Shown here: piece by piece, positions 25,188 to 33,909 of the stretch
Layout: the number at the start of each line of letters is the position of its first letter
Position numbering within the stretch: the first letter of the stretch is position 1
Assembly (NCBI RefSeq): GCF_036226765.1
Contig: NZ_CP109017.1
Span: 2,619,501-2,683,500, forward strand
Direction: 5' to 3'
DNA: 64,000 nucleotides
From: Streptomyces sp. NBC_00670
Lineage (GTDB): Bacteria > Actinomycetota > Actinomycetes > Streptomycetales > Streptomycetaceae
The notes under the pieces: generated by a model
Told to the model about the DNA's origin: nothing
What the model saw: the letters and a program-made list of their open reading frames with translations, nothing else
Database searches by the model: none
Made by a program: the position numbers and the translations under genes

Positions 25188-25340
25188 CAGAAATCCTCCT
25201 CGGTTCCGGGTACGCACTTACGACCGCGAAACGCTGCACAACTCATCGCACCGTTCGCCGGGCCGGTGGCGCCACGGATTCACAGACTGCCGCAAGCCAC
25301 GGCACAGCCCGCGCCCAACCCCGCCCGGCACCGTGCAGTG

Positions 25341-27620
25341 GTGACATCTGCCACCGATTCACTCTCCGATGCCCCCGGTCGCCGTCCCGCGGCCCCCGTA
25401 CCGCCGGGCGGCGAACCGCCCCAAGTCGCCGCGCCGCGCTGGTCGTTGCCCGCGCTGCTCGCGATCCTCGCGCTCGCCGGTGTGCTGTACGCGTGGAACC
25501 TGTCGTCCTCCGGGCTGAACAGTTTCTACAGCGCGGCCGTGCTCAGCGGGACGAAGAGCTGGGAGGCGTGGTTCTTCGGCTCGCTCGACGCGGGGAACTT
25601 CATCACCGTCGACAAGCCGCCCCTCGCCCTGATGGTGATGGGGCTGTCGTGCCGCGTGTTCGGCTTCGGCACGTGGCAGATGATGGCGCCGATGATCGTG
25701 GCCGCGCTCGCCACGATCTGGATCCTGCACTCCTCCGTGAAGCGGGTCTTCGGGCACGGGGCCGCTGCCGTGGCGGCGCTCGTCCTCGCGCTCACGCCGA
25801 TCACCGTCGCCATCAACCGGGACAACAACCCCGACACCCTGCTCGTGCTGCTGATGGTGTCCGCCGCCGCGCTCGGGCTGCGCGCCACGCGCGAGGGCCG
25901 GCTGCTGCCGCTGCTCGGCTCGGCGGTCTGCTTCGGGCTCGCCTTCAACACCAAGATGCTCCAGGGGTACATCGCCCTGCCCGCCGTCTTCGCCGTGTAT
26001 CTGTACGCCTCCCGGCTGGGCTGGGCCAAGCGACTGCGCAACCTGCTGCTCGCGGCCGTCGCGCTCGCCGTGGCCTCGTTCTGGTGGGCGACGGCCGTCT
26101 CCCTCGTACCGGCGGACCAGCGGCCGTACATCGGCGGGTCGACGGACGGCACGGCCTGGGACCTGATCCTCGGCTACAACGGCCTCGGCCGCGTCCTCGG
26201 CGGCGAGGGCAACGGCGGGGGCGGCGGGGGCGGAGGCGGCGGCTTCTCCGGGAGCGCGGGCCTCGGCCGGATGTTCAACGACGTCCTCGGCGGCCAGATC
26301 TCCTGGCTGCTCCCCTTCGCGGGCATCGCGCTCGTCGGCGCACTGGTGCTGCGCGGCCGGGCGCCGCGCACGGACCCGACGCGCGCCGCGCTGGTGCTGT
26401 GGGGCGGCTGGACGCTGCTGCACTACCTGACGTTCAGCATGGCCGAGGGCACGATGCACCCGTACTACACCACCGCGCTCGCGCCCGGCATCGCGGCGCT
26501 GTGCGGGGGCGGCGGGGCGCTGCTGCTGCGGGCGTTCCGGGCGGACCGGCGGTGGGCGTGGGTGCTGCCGCTCGCGCTGGCGGTCACCGGGGTGTGGGCG
26601 ATCGTGCTGCTGCGCCGGGCCGACGGCTGGAACACGTGGCTGTGGCCGGTGGTCGGGGTGCTGATGGCGCTCGCGGTCGTCGGACTGCTCCTCTTCCGCT
26701 CCGGCACGCGCGTACGGCTGCTGGGCGCGTCCGTCGCGGCGGCATTGCTCGCCTCGCTCGCCGGCCCGGCGGCGTACGCGGCCTCGGTGCCGTCGGGTTC
26801 CGGCGGCGGCATGGGCGGGACGAACCCGACGGCGGGTCCGTCCACGGGCGGCGGCATGGGCGGCGGCCCGGGCGGGGGCGGCGGCCAGGGCGGCTTCCCG
26901 GGCGCGGGCGACGCGGAGGCGGGCGGCGAGGCGCCGGGCGGTACGGGGCAGGGCAGCGGCGAGGCTCAGGGCGGGGGCTTCCCCGGCGGAGGCATGCCGA
27001 GCGGGATGCCGAGCGGCGCCCCCGGCGGCTCGGGCGCCAACGGCCAGGCGCCGGGCAACGGCCAGGCCTCCGGCGACGGCGAGATGCCGGGCGGCGGCAC
27101 GCCACCGAACGGCACTGGCGAAGCCGGTGACCCCGGCGCGAGCGGCGGCAGCGGAGCCCGCGGCGGCATGGGCGGCGGCCCCGGCGGCGGCGACGTCAGC
27201 ACCGAGCTGATCGCCTACCTGAAGAAGCACCGCGACGGCGCCACCTGGCTGCTCGCCGTCTCCAGCTCCTCCAGCGCGGGACAGCTGATCGTCAGCACCG
27301 GCCAGCCGGTGATCTCCATGTTCGGCTTCACCGGCACGGACAAGGCGATGACCGTGGCCAAGCTCAAGGAACTGGTGAAGAAGGGCGAACTGCACTACAT
27401 CCAACTCGGCGGCGGCATGGGCGGCGGCCCCGGCGGCAACAACGACGTGAGCTCCGCGCTCACCACGTGGGTCCAGAAGCACGGCACGGCGGTGAAGGAG
27501 AGCGCGTACAGCAAGACGGACACGTCGACGACGAAGTCGAACTCGTCGGCATCGGAGTCGAATTCATCGAACGCCAACCAGTCGACCCTCTACCGCCTGG
27601 ACGCATCCGACCTCGACTGA
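25341..27620 (+). CDS. Glycosyltransferase family 39 membrane protein with a long Gly-rich extracytoplasmic segment
   Basis: A ~759-residue polytopic membrane protein of the PMT/ArnT-like GT39 group (YkcA/YkcB type), which uses polyprenyl-phosphate sugars. The first loop carries GLNSFYSAAVLSGTKSWEAW and LDAGNFITVDKPPLALMVMG, where the acidic residue at the membrane surface is catalytic in the family. About ten hydrophobic helices follow to ~residue 480. Residues ~485-615 are dominated by Gly, Pro, Ala, Asn and Met (GGMGGG, PGGG, PSGMPSG), then a folded domain (VSTELIAYLKKHRDGATWLLAVSSSSSAGQLI...) and a Ser/Asn tail. A run of Gly codons also sits in a loop at 26215-26245. Start is uncertain: adjacent GTGs at 25338 and 25341, no ribosome site. 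Confidence 0.85.
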   Translation: MTSATDSLSDAPGRRPAAPVPPGGEPPQVAAPRWSLPALLAILALAGVLYAWNLSSSGLNSFYSAAVLSGTKSWEAWFFGSLDAGNFITVDKPPLALMVMGLSCRVFGFGTWQMMAPMIVAALATIWILHSSVKRVFGHGAAAVAALVLALTPITVAINRDNNPDTLLVLLMVSAAALGLRATREGRLLPLLGSAVCFGLAFNTKMLQGYIALPAVFAVYLYASRLGWAKRLRNLLLAAVALAVASFWWATAVSLVPADQRPYIGGSTDGTAWDLILGYNGLGRVLGGEGNGGGGGGGGGGFSGSAGLGRMFNDVLGGQISWLLPFAGIALVGALVLRGRAPRTDPTRAALVLWGGWTLLHYLTFSMAEGTMHPYYTTALAPGIAALCGGGGALLLRAFRADRRWAWVLPLALAVTGVWAIVLLRRADGWNTWLWPVVGVLMALAVVGLLLFRSGTRVRLLGASVAAALLASLAGPAAYAASVPSGSGGGMGGTNPTAGPSTGGGMGGGPGGGGGQGGFPGAGDAEAGGEAPGGTGQGSGEAQGGGFPGGGMPSGMPSGAPGGSGANGQAPGNGQASGDGEMPGGGTPPNGTGEAGDPGASGGSGARGGMGGGPGGGDVSTELIAYLKKHRDGATWLLAVSSSSSAGQLIVSTGQPVISMFGFTGTDKAMTVAKLKELVKKGELHYIQLGGGMGGGPGGNNDVSSALTTWVQKHGTAVKESAYSKTDTSTTKSNSSASESNSSNANQSTLYRLDASDLD

Positions 27621-27637
27621 CGCCCACCCGGCACCCC

Positions 27638-27669
27638 AACGGCCCCCGCCCCTCCGGTCGGGGGCCGTT
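27638..27669 (+). terminator. Hairpin terminator after the GT39 gene
   Basis: A perfect 11-bp stem (27638-27648 with 27659-27669, AACGGCCCCCG and its complement) with a 10-base loop, 17 bases past the stop codon. Confidence 0.8.
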
Positions 27670-27813
27670 CCCGTGCCCCGATTCGCGGCGAAACGGAGGA
27701 GATCGTCGCCTCCGGTCATCGAATTGGCACGTCCGGTTCATTTACAGGTTCCCATGTCCATGTCACGCTCCCGTCTGCCGCCTCCTTTCAACCCGCGTAG
27801 ACAGGAGCCCCCC

Positions 27814-28620
27814 ATGTCGGCGACACACCCCCGTCGGAAGACGAAGACGGTGGCCTGGGCCACCGCGGCCCTCCTGGTCGGCCTCACCGCCCCGGCGCTG
27901 ACCGCCACCCCGGCCTCCGCCACGACGACCGACTACGACTCGACGTACTACAAGAACGCCGTCGGCAAGTCCGGCACGAGCCTCAAGTCGGCCCTCCACA
28001 CGATCATCAGCAGCCAGACCAAGATCTCGTACTCCGCCGTCTGGAACGCGCTGAAGGTCACCGACCAGGACCCGAACAACAGCAACAACGTGATCCTGCT
28101 GTACAGCGGCGTCTCGCGCAGCAAGTCCCTCAACGGCGGGGACGTCGGCGACTGGAACCGCGAGCACACCTGGGCCAAGTCCCACGGCGACTTCGGCGAG
28201 GTGACGGGCCCCGGCACCGATCTGCACCACCTGCGCCCCGCCGACGTCCAGGTCAACAGCATCCGCGGCAACCTGGACTTCGACAACGGCGGCAGCACTG
28301 TCACCAACGGCGGCGGCAGCCGCGTGGACTCCGACTCCTTCGAGCCGCGCGACGCGGACAAGGGCGACGTCGCCCGCATGATCCTCTACATGGCCGTGCG
28401 CTACGAGGGCGACGACGGGTTCGCCGACCTGGAGCCCAACGAGAAGGTCAACAACGGCAGCAACCCGTACATGGGCAAGCTCGCCGTCCTCAAGGCATGG
28501 AACGAGCAGGACCCGCCGAGCTCCTTCGAGGAGAACCGCAACGACGTCATCTACGACACCTACCAGCACAACCGCAACCCGTTCATCGACCACCCGGAGT
28601 GGGTCGAGTCCATCTGGTAG
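27814..28620 (+). CDS. Secreted endonuclease I-family nuclease
   Basis: A 268-residue exported nuclease (EndA/NucM family, His-Me finger fold). The signal peptide is MSATHPRRKTKTVAWATAALLVGLTAPALTATPASA. The active-site block is VGDWNREHTWAKSHGDFGEV, with the general-base His, followed by TDLHHLRPADVQVNSIRGN, which completes the metal-binding site. It degrades DNA (and possibly RNA) outside the cell for nutrient recovery. ATG at 27814 has AGGAG about 8 bases upstream; the frame is open to 27673 but that stretch does not look coding. It is a single gene followed by short tandem repeats. Confidence 0.92.
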   Translation: MSATHPRRKTKTVAWATAALLVGLTAPALTATPASATTTDYDSTYYKNAVGKSGTSLKSALHTIISSQTKISYSAVWNALKVTDQDPNNSNNVILLYSGVSRSKSLNGGDVGDWNREHTWAKSHGDFGEVTGPGTDLHHLRPADVQVNSIRGNLDFDNGGSTVTNGGGSRVDSDSFEPRDADKGDVARMILYMAVRYEGDDGFADLEPNEKVNNGSNPYMGKLAVLKAWNEQDPPSSFEENRNDVIYDTYQHNRNPFIDHPEWVESIW

Positions 28621-28664
28621 GCACTGCCGCCGCCGGAGCCCCGGCGCGCCAGTGGGCGGATCGA

Positions 28665-28720
28665 CTCCGGCTCCGGCTCCGGCGCTGCGCCTGCGCCTGC
28701 GCCTGCGCCTGCGCCTGCGC
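28665..28720 (+). repeat. Hexanucleotide tandem repeats
   Basis: Three copies of CTCCGG (28665-28682) run directly into six perfect copies of CTGCGC (28685-28720). The tract lies between the endonuclease stop and the end of vapC. In one frame it would encode Leu-Arg repeats, but no gene covers it. Confidence 0.9.
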
Positions 28721-28745
28721 GAGGGGACCGGACCGGGGCGTCACC

Positions 28746-29168
28746 TCACAACGTCCCGGCCCGGGCCACCCACCGCGTCGGCTGCCCCGTGGCCTCGGCC
28801 ACCGTCTCGAAGTCGCCGTCGTAATGCAGCACGGTCAGCCCCGACAACTCGGCCGTGGCCGCCACAAGCAGGTCGACGGCACCGGCGCTGCGATGTCCGC
28901 CGGACTCCGTCAGCCTGCGTTGCACGGCACGTGCCCGCTGGTAGACGCCGTCCGGCATGGGCACCCAGTTGAAGAGTTCCGCGAACAGCTCTTCCTTGGC
29001 CAGGCGGTCCATCAGGGAGCGCGCGGAGTAGAGCATCTCCAGTTCGGTGACGTCGCACAGCGCCACCACGCCCTCGGCCAGGTGGTCGTTCCACTGCTCT
29101 CGCACCTGCTTGCCCGTCAGGATGCGCACCGCGGCAGACGTGTCGATGAGGTACTTCGCCGAGCTCAT
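28746..29168 (-). CDS. vapC: VapC-type PIN-domain toxin
   Basis: A 140-residue PIN-domain ribonuclease, the toxin of a type II system that cleaves tRNA or rRNA in known cases. Acidic metal ligands can be assigned: Asp in YLIDTSAAVRIL, Glu in VTELEMLYSAR, Asp in AVDLLVAATAE, and Asp in LHYDGDFETVA. Length is normal (about 130-140). ATG at 29168 overlaps the vapB stop (ATGA), so synthesis is coupled to the antitoxin. The 3' end is next to the hexamer repeats. Confidence 0.92.
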   Translation of the reverse strand: MSSAKYLIDTSAAVRILTGKQVREQWNDHLAEGVVALCDVTELEMLYSARSLMDRLAKEELFAELFNWVPMPDGVYQRARAVQRRLTESGGHRSAGAVDLLVAATAELSGLTVLHYDGDFETVAEATGQPTRWVARAGTL

Positions 29169-29374
29169 CGGCGGTAGTTCTCCTTGTCCAGCAACAGGTC
29201 GAAGTCGCCCCGCTCGCCCATCGCCGCGAGCTCCTCGAGCGCCTTGAGTCTCCGCCGGCGCTTGGCGACCTCCAGCAGGGCCGCGTTGACCGTGTCCTTC
29301 TTCGTGCGGGTGCCCAGTATTTCGGCGGCCTCGTTCAGGGCTTCGTCATCGACTTCCACGTAGAGATTCGACAC
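29165..29374 (-). CDS. vapB: VapB-type antitoxin
   Basis: A 69-residue antitoxin: a ribbon-helix-helix-like N-terminus (SNLYVEVDDEALNEAAEILGTRTKKDTVNAALLEVAKRRRR) for DNA binding, then an acidic C-terminal tail (GERGDFDLLLDKENYRR) that would fill the toxin active site, the final basic residues being typical of the DUF2191 group. GTG at 29374 has GGAGG 8 bases upstream. First gene of the vapBC operon, with an operator-like palindrome just upstream. Confidence 0.9.
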   Translation of the reverse strand: MSNLYVEVDDEALNEAAEILGTRTKKDTVNAALLEVAKRRRRLKALEELAAMGERGDFDLLLDKENYRR

Positions 29375-29377
29375 GAC

Positions 29378-29412
29378 ATATCCTCCCTATGGCTGGCACA
29401 TATGAAGGATAT
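29378..29412 (-). promoter_or_regulatory. vapBC operator-like inverted repeat
   Basis: ATATCCT (29378-29384) and AGGATAT (29406-29412) are perfect 7-bp arms 21 bases apart, on an AT-rich island directly before vapB. The distal arm read on the minus strand (ATATCCT) can double as a -10. This fits autoregulation by a VapBC complex. Confidence 0.6.
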
Positions 29413-29480
29413 CGGTCAGGGAGGCGGAGAGGTGCCTCCGGACCCGGCACTCATCCCTCCGAGTGACCCGGCCGTTGGGT

Positions 29481-30461
29481 TCACCGCCCGTCGGCGTCCC
29501 CCCGCTCCCCCGCGATCCCCCGCGTCATCAGTGTCGTCAGTTCGTACGCCGTGTGGGACGCGGCGACCGACGTGATCTCGGCGTGGTCGTACGCGGGGGC
29601 GACCTCGACGACGTCCGCGGAGACCAGGTTGCAGGGGGCCAGACCGCGCAGGATCTCCAGGAGTTCGCGGGAGGTCATGCCGCCCGCCTCCGGGGTGCCG
29701 GTGCCCGGGGCGTGGGCGGGGTCGAGGCAGTCGATGTCGATGGAGACGTAGAGGGGACGGTCGCCGATGCGCTGCCTGAGCTGGTCGGCGACCTCGTCCG
29801 CGCCGCGCCGGTAGACGTCCGCCGACGTGACGATGCCGAAGCCCATCTTCTCGTCGTCGGTGAGGTCCTGCTTGCCGTAGAGCGGGCCGCGCGTGCCGAC
29901 GTGGGAGAGGGCGGAGGTGTCGAGGATGCCCTCCTCGACGGCCCGCCGGAACGGGGTGCCGTGGGTGTACGCGGCGCCGAAGTACGTGTCCCACGTGTCC
30001 AGGTGGGCGTCGAAGTGGAGCAGCGCGACCGGGCCGTGCTTCTTGGCCACCGAGCGCAGCAGCGGGAGCGCGACGGTGTGGTCGCCGCCGAGGGTCATCA
30101 GGCGGGCGCCGGTGCCGAGCAGGTCGTCGGCGGCCGCCTCGATCGTCTCGACGGCCTCGTTGATGTTGAACGGGTTGACGGCGATGTCACCGGCGTCCGC
30201 GACCTGCGCGAGGGCGAACGGGGAGGCGTCCTGCGCCGGGTTGTAGGGGCGCAGCAGCCGGGACGCCTCGCGGATCGCGTTGCCGCCGAAGCGGGCGCCG
30301 GGCCGGTAGGAGACGCCGGAGTCGAACGGCACGCCCACGACGGCGACGTCGGCGCGTCCGCCGACCTCGTCGAGCCGGGGCAGCCGGGCGAAGGTCGCCG
30401 GGCCCGCGTACCGGGGGACGCGGGAGGAGTCGACGGGGCCGCGGGGCGTCTCGCTGCTCAT
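29481..30461 (-). CDS. speB: Agmatinase-type ureohydrolase
   Basis: A 326-residue binuclear manganese ureohydrolase that removes urea from agmatine (to putrescine) or from a related guanidino compound. Metal ligands are all present: [21 protein letters not shown] (D-A-H-x-D) and [19 protein letters not shown]. Length matches bacterial agmatinases. ATG at 30461 has AGAGG about 11 bases upstream. I recall an agmatinase at the equivalent place in S. coelicolor. Guanidinobutyrase or guanidinopropionase activity cannot be excluded. It is divergent from the acyl-CoA dehydrogenase. Confidence 0.9.
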   Translation of the reverse strand: MSSETPRGPVDSSRVPRYAGPATFARLPRLDEVGGRADVAVVGVPFDSGVSYRPGARFGGNAIREASRLLRPYNPAQDASPFALAQVADAGDIAVNPFNINEAVETIEAAADDLLGTGARLMTLGGDHTVALPLLRSVAKKHGPVALLHFDAHLDTWDTYFGAAYTHGTPFRRAVEEGILDTSALSHVGTRGPLYGKQDLTDDEKMGFGIVTSADVYRRGADEVADQLRQRIGDRPLYVSIDIDCLDPAHAPGTGTPEAGGMTSRELLEILRGLAPCNLVSADVVEVAPAYDHAEITSVAASHTAYELTTLMTRGIAGERGDADGR

Positions 30462-30672
30462 GGGGTGCTGCCTCTTTCTGCGTGCGGTGAGCTGCCCGGA
30501 CGGACGGGTGTTCGGGGTGCCGAGACGGCCGCCGGCCGGGGCGCGCACACGGTGGCGTGCGCGGACACGACGATAACGGGAGCGCCGGGTCCGCGGTCCC
30601 GGCGTGACGAGCGTTACGGCCGCCCCTTTCCGCCCGCCCTGGACGCCGGTCCCTACCCGTCGGTACCTTGGT

Positions 30673-30692
30673 GTCTGAGCAAGCGCTTAGAC
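30673..30692 (+). promoter_or_regulatory. TetR-like operator before the acyl-CoA dehydrogenase
   Basis: GTCTGAGCAAGCGCTTAGAC is an interrupted 20-bp palindrome (GTCT-N-AGC-N4-GCT-N-AGAC). TACCTT at 30664-30669 just upstream may be the -10. Its AGCAAGCGCTT core resembles operators of TetR proteins that sense acyl-CoA in actinobacteria. Confidence 0.55.
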
Positions 30693-30726
30693 AAGCTCGC
30701 GCAGGTGACGTTCGAGGGAGGCGGCA

Positions 30727-31884
30727 GTGCGCCGTACGGTGTTCAACGAGGATCACGAGGCGTTCCGGGAGACCCTCCGCGCCTTCATCGAGGCCGAGGT
30801 CGTACCGGCGTACGACGAGTGGTTCACGCAGGGCATCGTGCCCCGCGAGTTCTACTACAAGCTCGCCGAGCTGGGCCTCTTCGGCATCAACGTGCCCGAG
30901 GAGTTCGGCGGCGCCGGCCTGGAGAGCCACAAGTTCGAGGCCATCCAGTACGAGGAGACCGCCCGCGCGGGCGTGACCTTCGGTGGCTCCGGCGTGCACG
31001 TCCTGCTCGCGCTCCCCTACATCAAGATGCTCGCCACCGACGAGCAGAAGAAGCGGTACCTGCCGAAGTTCGTCTCCGCCGAGGAGATGTGGGCGATCGC
31101 GATGACCGAGCCGGGCACCGGCTCCGACCTCGCCGGCATGAAGACCACCGCGAAGCTCAGCGAGGACGGCACGCACTACGTCCTCAACGGCGCCAAGACC
31201 TTCATCACCGGCGGCGTCCACGCCGACCGCGTCATCGTCTGCGCCCGCACCGCCGCGCCCACCGCCGAGGACCGCCGCTTCGGCATCTCCCTCTTCGCCG
31301 TCGACACCAAGTCCGAGGGCTACTCCGTCGGCCGCAAGCTGGACAAGCTGGGCCTGAAGACCTCCGACACCGCCGAACTCGCGTTCGTCGACGTCAAGGT
31401 CCCGGCCGAGGACCTGCTCGGCGAGGAGAACAAGGGCTTCCACTACCTCGGCGCCAATCTGCCCTCCGAGCGCTGGGGCATCGCCTTCGGCGCGTACGCG
31501 CAGGCCAAGGCCGCGATCCGGTTCGCCAAGGAGTACGTGCAGGACCGCACGGTCTTCGGCAAGACCGTCGCCAGCTTCCAGAACACCAAGTTCGAGCTGG
31601 CCGCCTGCCAGGCCGAGGTGGACGCCGCCGAGGCGGTCGCCGACCGCGCCCTGGAGGCCCTGGACGCCGGTGAGCTGACGGCCGCCGAGGCCGCCTCCGC
31701 CAAGCTGTTCTGCACCGAGGTCGCCCACCGCGTCATCGACCGCTGCCTCCAGCTCCACGGCGGCTACGGCTACATGAACGAGTACCCGATCGCCCGTCTG
31801 TACGCCGACAACCGGGTCAACCGGATCTACGGCGGCACCAGCGAGATCATGAAGTCGATCATCGCGAAGAACATGGGGCTGTGA
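30727..31884 (+). CDS. Acyl-CoA dehydrogenase
   Basis: A 385-residue FAD-dependent acyl-CoA dehydrogenase. Both family signatures are present: WAIAMTEPGTGSDLAGMKTTA (flavin and substrate binding) and the C-terminal RCLQLHGGYGYMNEYPIARLYADNRVNRIYGGTSEIM. The catalytic-base Glu is the one in YGGTSE. GTG at 30727 has GAGGGAGG about 6 bases upstream. It is followed by a thioesterase gene, giving a small acyl-CoA-handling group. The chain length or branch preference is unknown; it differs from the second dehydrogenase of the leucine operon (40155-41315). Confidence 0.93.
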   Translation: MRRTVFNEDHEAFRETLRAFIEAEVVPAYDEWFTQGIVPREFYYKLAELGLFGINVPEEFGGAGLESHKFEAIQYEETARAGVTFGGSGVHVLLALPYIKMLATDEQKKRYLPKFVSAEEMWAIAMTEPGTGSDLAGMKTTAKLSEDGTHYVLNGAKTFITGGVHADRVIVCARTAAPTAEDRRFGISLFAVDTKSEGYSVGRKLDKLGLKTSDTAELAFVDVKVPAEDLLGEENKGFHYLGANLPSERWGIAFGAYAQAKAAIRFAKEYVQDRTVFGKTVASFQNTKFELAACQAEVDAAEAVADRALEALDAGELTAAEAASAKLFCTEVAHRVIDRCLQLHGGYGYMNEYPIARLYADNRVNRIYGGTSEIMKSIIAKNMGL

Positions 31885-31972
31885 CCGGCCCCGGCACCGG
31901 TTCCGACCGCCGTCCCAGCCACGGCCCCGGCCCGGCACCCCGCACGGAGAACACGCAGGATAGAACTGACAT

Positions 31973-32854
31973 ATGAGTCAGGCACTTCAGTCGCTGCTCG
32001 ATCTGCTCGACCTGGAGCAGATCGAGCGGGACATCTTCCGCGGCCACTTCCGGCCCGCCGTCGTCCCCCGGGTCTTCGGCGGGCAGGTGGCCGCGCAGGC
32101 GCTCGTCGCGGCCGGCCGCACGGTCCCCGAGGACCGGCACGCGCACTCGCTGCACGCGTACTTCCTGCGGCCCGGCGACCCGGGCGCGCCGATCGTCTAC
32201 TCCGTCGACCGCATCCGCGACGGCCGCTCCTTCACCACCCGGCGCGTGGTCGCCGTCCAGCACGGACAGCCGATCTTCCACCTCTCCGCCTCCTTCCAGG
32301 TGTACGAGGAGGGGCTGGACCACCAGGCCCCGATGCCGTCCGCCCCGGACCCGGCGACCCTGCCCACCTCCGCCGAACGGCTGCGTTCGTACGAGCATCT
32401 GCACCCGGCGGTGGTGGAGCGGTTCCTGGAGGTCCGCGAGGCGGTCGACCTGCGCTACGTCGACGAGCCGCCGTACGGCCGCTTCGGCGAGCCGCGCGAG
32501 CCGCACTCCCAGGTGTGGTTCCGCACCAACGGCAAGCTGGAGGGCGCGATCGACACGCCCCTGCTGCACGTCGTCCTCGCCACCTACGTCTCCGACATGA
32601 CCCTCCTGGACTCCGTCCTGCTCGCGCACGGCCGGGGCGGCTGGGCCGTCGGGGACGTCGTCGGCGCCTCGCTCGACCACGCGATGTGGTTCCACCGGCC
32701 GTTTCGCGCCGACGAGTGGCTGCTGTACGACCAGGAGTCGCCGTCGGCCTCCGGGGGTCGCGGTCTCGGTCAGGCACGCATCCACACCCAGGACGGCAGC
32801 CTGGCGATATCGGTGATCCAGGAAGGCGTGGTCCGCGTTCCGCGGGAACACTGA
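31973..32854 (+). CDS. tesB: Acyl-CoA thioesterase II
   Basis: A 293-residue double-hotdog thioesterase that hydrolyses acyl-CoA to free acid and CoA. Family blocks: FRGHFRPAVVPRVFGGQVAAQAL at the N-terminus, LHAYFLRPGDPGAPIVYSVDRIRDG, and in the second hotdog HVVLATYVSDMTLLDSVL (with the active-site Asp and Thr) and SLDHAMWFHRPFRADEWLLY. Length agrees with E. coli TesB (286). ATG at 31973. A CDF transporter gene starts 5 bases after its stop, so the two are co-transcribed. Confidence 0.93.
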   Translation: MSQALQSLLDLLDLEQIERDIFRGHFRPAVVPRVFGGQVAAQALVAAGRTVPEDRHAHSLHAYFLRPGDPGAPIVYSVDRIRDGRSFTTRRVVAVQHGQPIFHLSASFQVYEEGLDHQAPMPSAPDPATLPTSAERLRSYEHLHPAVVERFLEVREAVDLRYVDEPPYGRFGEPREPHSQVWFRTNGKLEGAIDTPLLHVVLATYVSDMTLLDSVLLAHGRGGWAVGDVVGASLDHAMWFHRPFRADEWLLYDQESPSASGGRGLGQARIHTQDGSLAISVIQEGVVRVPREH

Positions 32855-32859
32855 CATGC

Positions 32860-33867
32860 ATGGCGCACACGGACACGGAACCGGACCGGGACCCGGCTGA
32901 GGACACCGGTCAGCAGGACGGCGGCGGCGAGAGCACCTTCACGGTGGTCGTCGCCGCCCTCGCCAATCTCGGCATCGCGGTGGCCAAGGCCGTCGCGGGG
33001 CTGATCAGCGGCTCCAGCGCGATGCTGTCGGAGGCCGCGCACTCGGTCGCCGACACCGTCACCGAGGTACTGCTGCTCACCGCGCTCAAACGCAGCGCGA
33101 AACCCGCCGACGAGGAGCATCCGCTCGGCTACGGCCCCGAGCGCTACATCTGGGCCCTGCTCGCCGCCGTCGCCACGTTCGTCGGCGGCGCGGTCTTCTC
33201 CCTCTACGACGGCATCCACACCCTGACGGCGGGCGAGGAACTGGGCGACCCGCTGGCCTCGTACATCGTGCTCGCCGTCGCCTTCGTCCTGGAGGGCTTC
33301 TCGCTGCGCACGGCGGTGCGCCAGGCGCGCGGGGAGGCGTCCCGGCTGAGGGTGCCCTTCGGACGCTATCTGCGGCGCACCAGCGACACCGCGGTCAAGG
33401 CGGTGGTCATGGAGGACTCGGCGGCCCTGGTCGGCCTGCTGCTCGCGGCGGGCGGCCTGCTGGGCGGGCAGCTCACCGGCTCCGGGGTGTGGGACGGCGT
33501 CGCCTCACTGTGCATCGGCGGGCTGCTGCTGTACGTCGCCTGGGTGCTCGGGAGGTCCAACGTCGAACTGCTGATCGGGCGCCCGCTGCCGCGGTCCGTG
33601 CGGGAGCGGATCCGGGCGGAGCTGGTGGCGGTGGAGCACATCGAGGCCGTGCTGGAGCTGACGACGCTGGTGCAGGGGCCGAAGGAGGCGCTGGTGGCGG
33701 CGAAGGTCGACTTCCGGGACGTGTCGACGGCGGCCCAGATCGAATGGGCGTGCGAGCAGGCGGAGCAGCGGCTGCGGGCGGCGGTCCCCTCGGTGAGCCG
33801 GGTGTACCTGGACCCGACGCCGGGGTTCGCGCAGCGGCGGGCGGAGGGGCTGAACCCGTGGCCGTGA
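32860..33867 (+). CDS. Cation diffusion facilitator family transporter
   Basis: A 335-residue membrane antiporter of the CDF group, usually exporting Zn, Co, Fe or Mn in exchange for protons. Six hydrophobic segments can be traced. The TM2 metal motif is SEAAHSVADTVTEVLLL (H-x-x-x-D); TM5 shows VMEDSAALVGLLLAAGG, where Asp is kept but the second His/Asp of typical zinc exporters is not seen, so selectivity may differ. A cytoplasmic ferredoxin-like domain (IEAVLELTTLVQGPKEALVAAKV) ends the protein. ATG at 32860 starts 5 bases after tesB. Confidence 0.88.
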   Translation: MAHTDTEPDRDPAEDTGQQDGGGESTFTVVVAALANLGIAVAKAVAGLISGSSAMLSEAAHSVADTVTEVLLLTALKRSAKPADEEHPLGYGPERYIWALLAAVATFVGGAVFSLYDGIHTLTAGEELGDPLASYIVLAVAFVLEGFSLRTAVRQARGEASRLRVPFGRYLRRTSDTAVKAVVMEDSAALVGLLLAAGGLLGGQLTGSGVWDGVASLCIGGLLLYVAWVLGRSNVELLIGRPLPRSVRERIRAELVAVEHIEAVLELTTLVQGPKEALVAAKVDFRDVSTAAQIEWACEQAEQRLRAAVPSVSRVYLDPTPGFAQRRAEGLNPWP

Positions 33868-33909
33868 GGACGGGGCCGTGAGTGCGGGGTTCAGCCCCTC
33901 CCGGCACCG

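Noticed and set aside
26215..26245. Frameshift at the run of GGC/GGG codons in the GT39 gene
   Set aside because: The frame is continuous on both sides with membrane helices in the same reading frame, so the Gly run is real coding sequence.
28665..28720. Tandem CTGCGC units as a possible CRISPR or coding repeat
   Set aside because: There are no spacers, the unit is six bases, and no gene with a start codon and ribosome site spans the tract.
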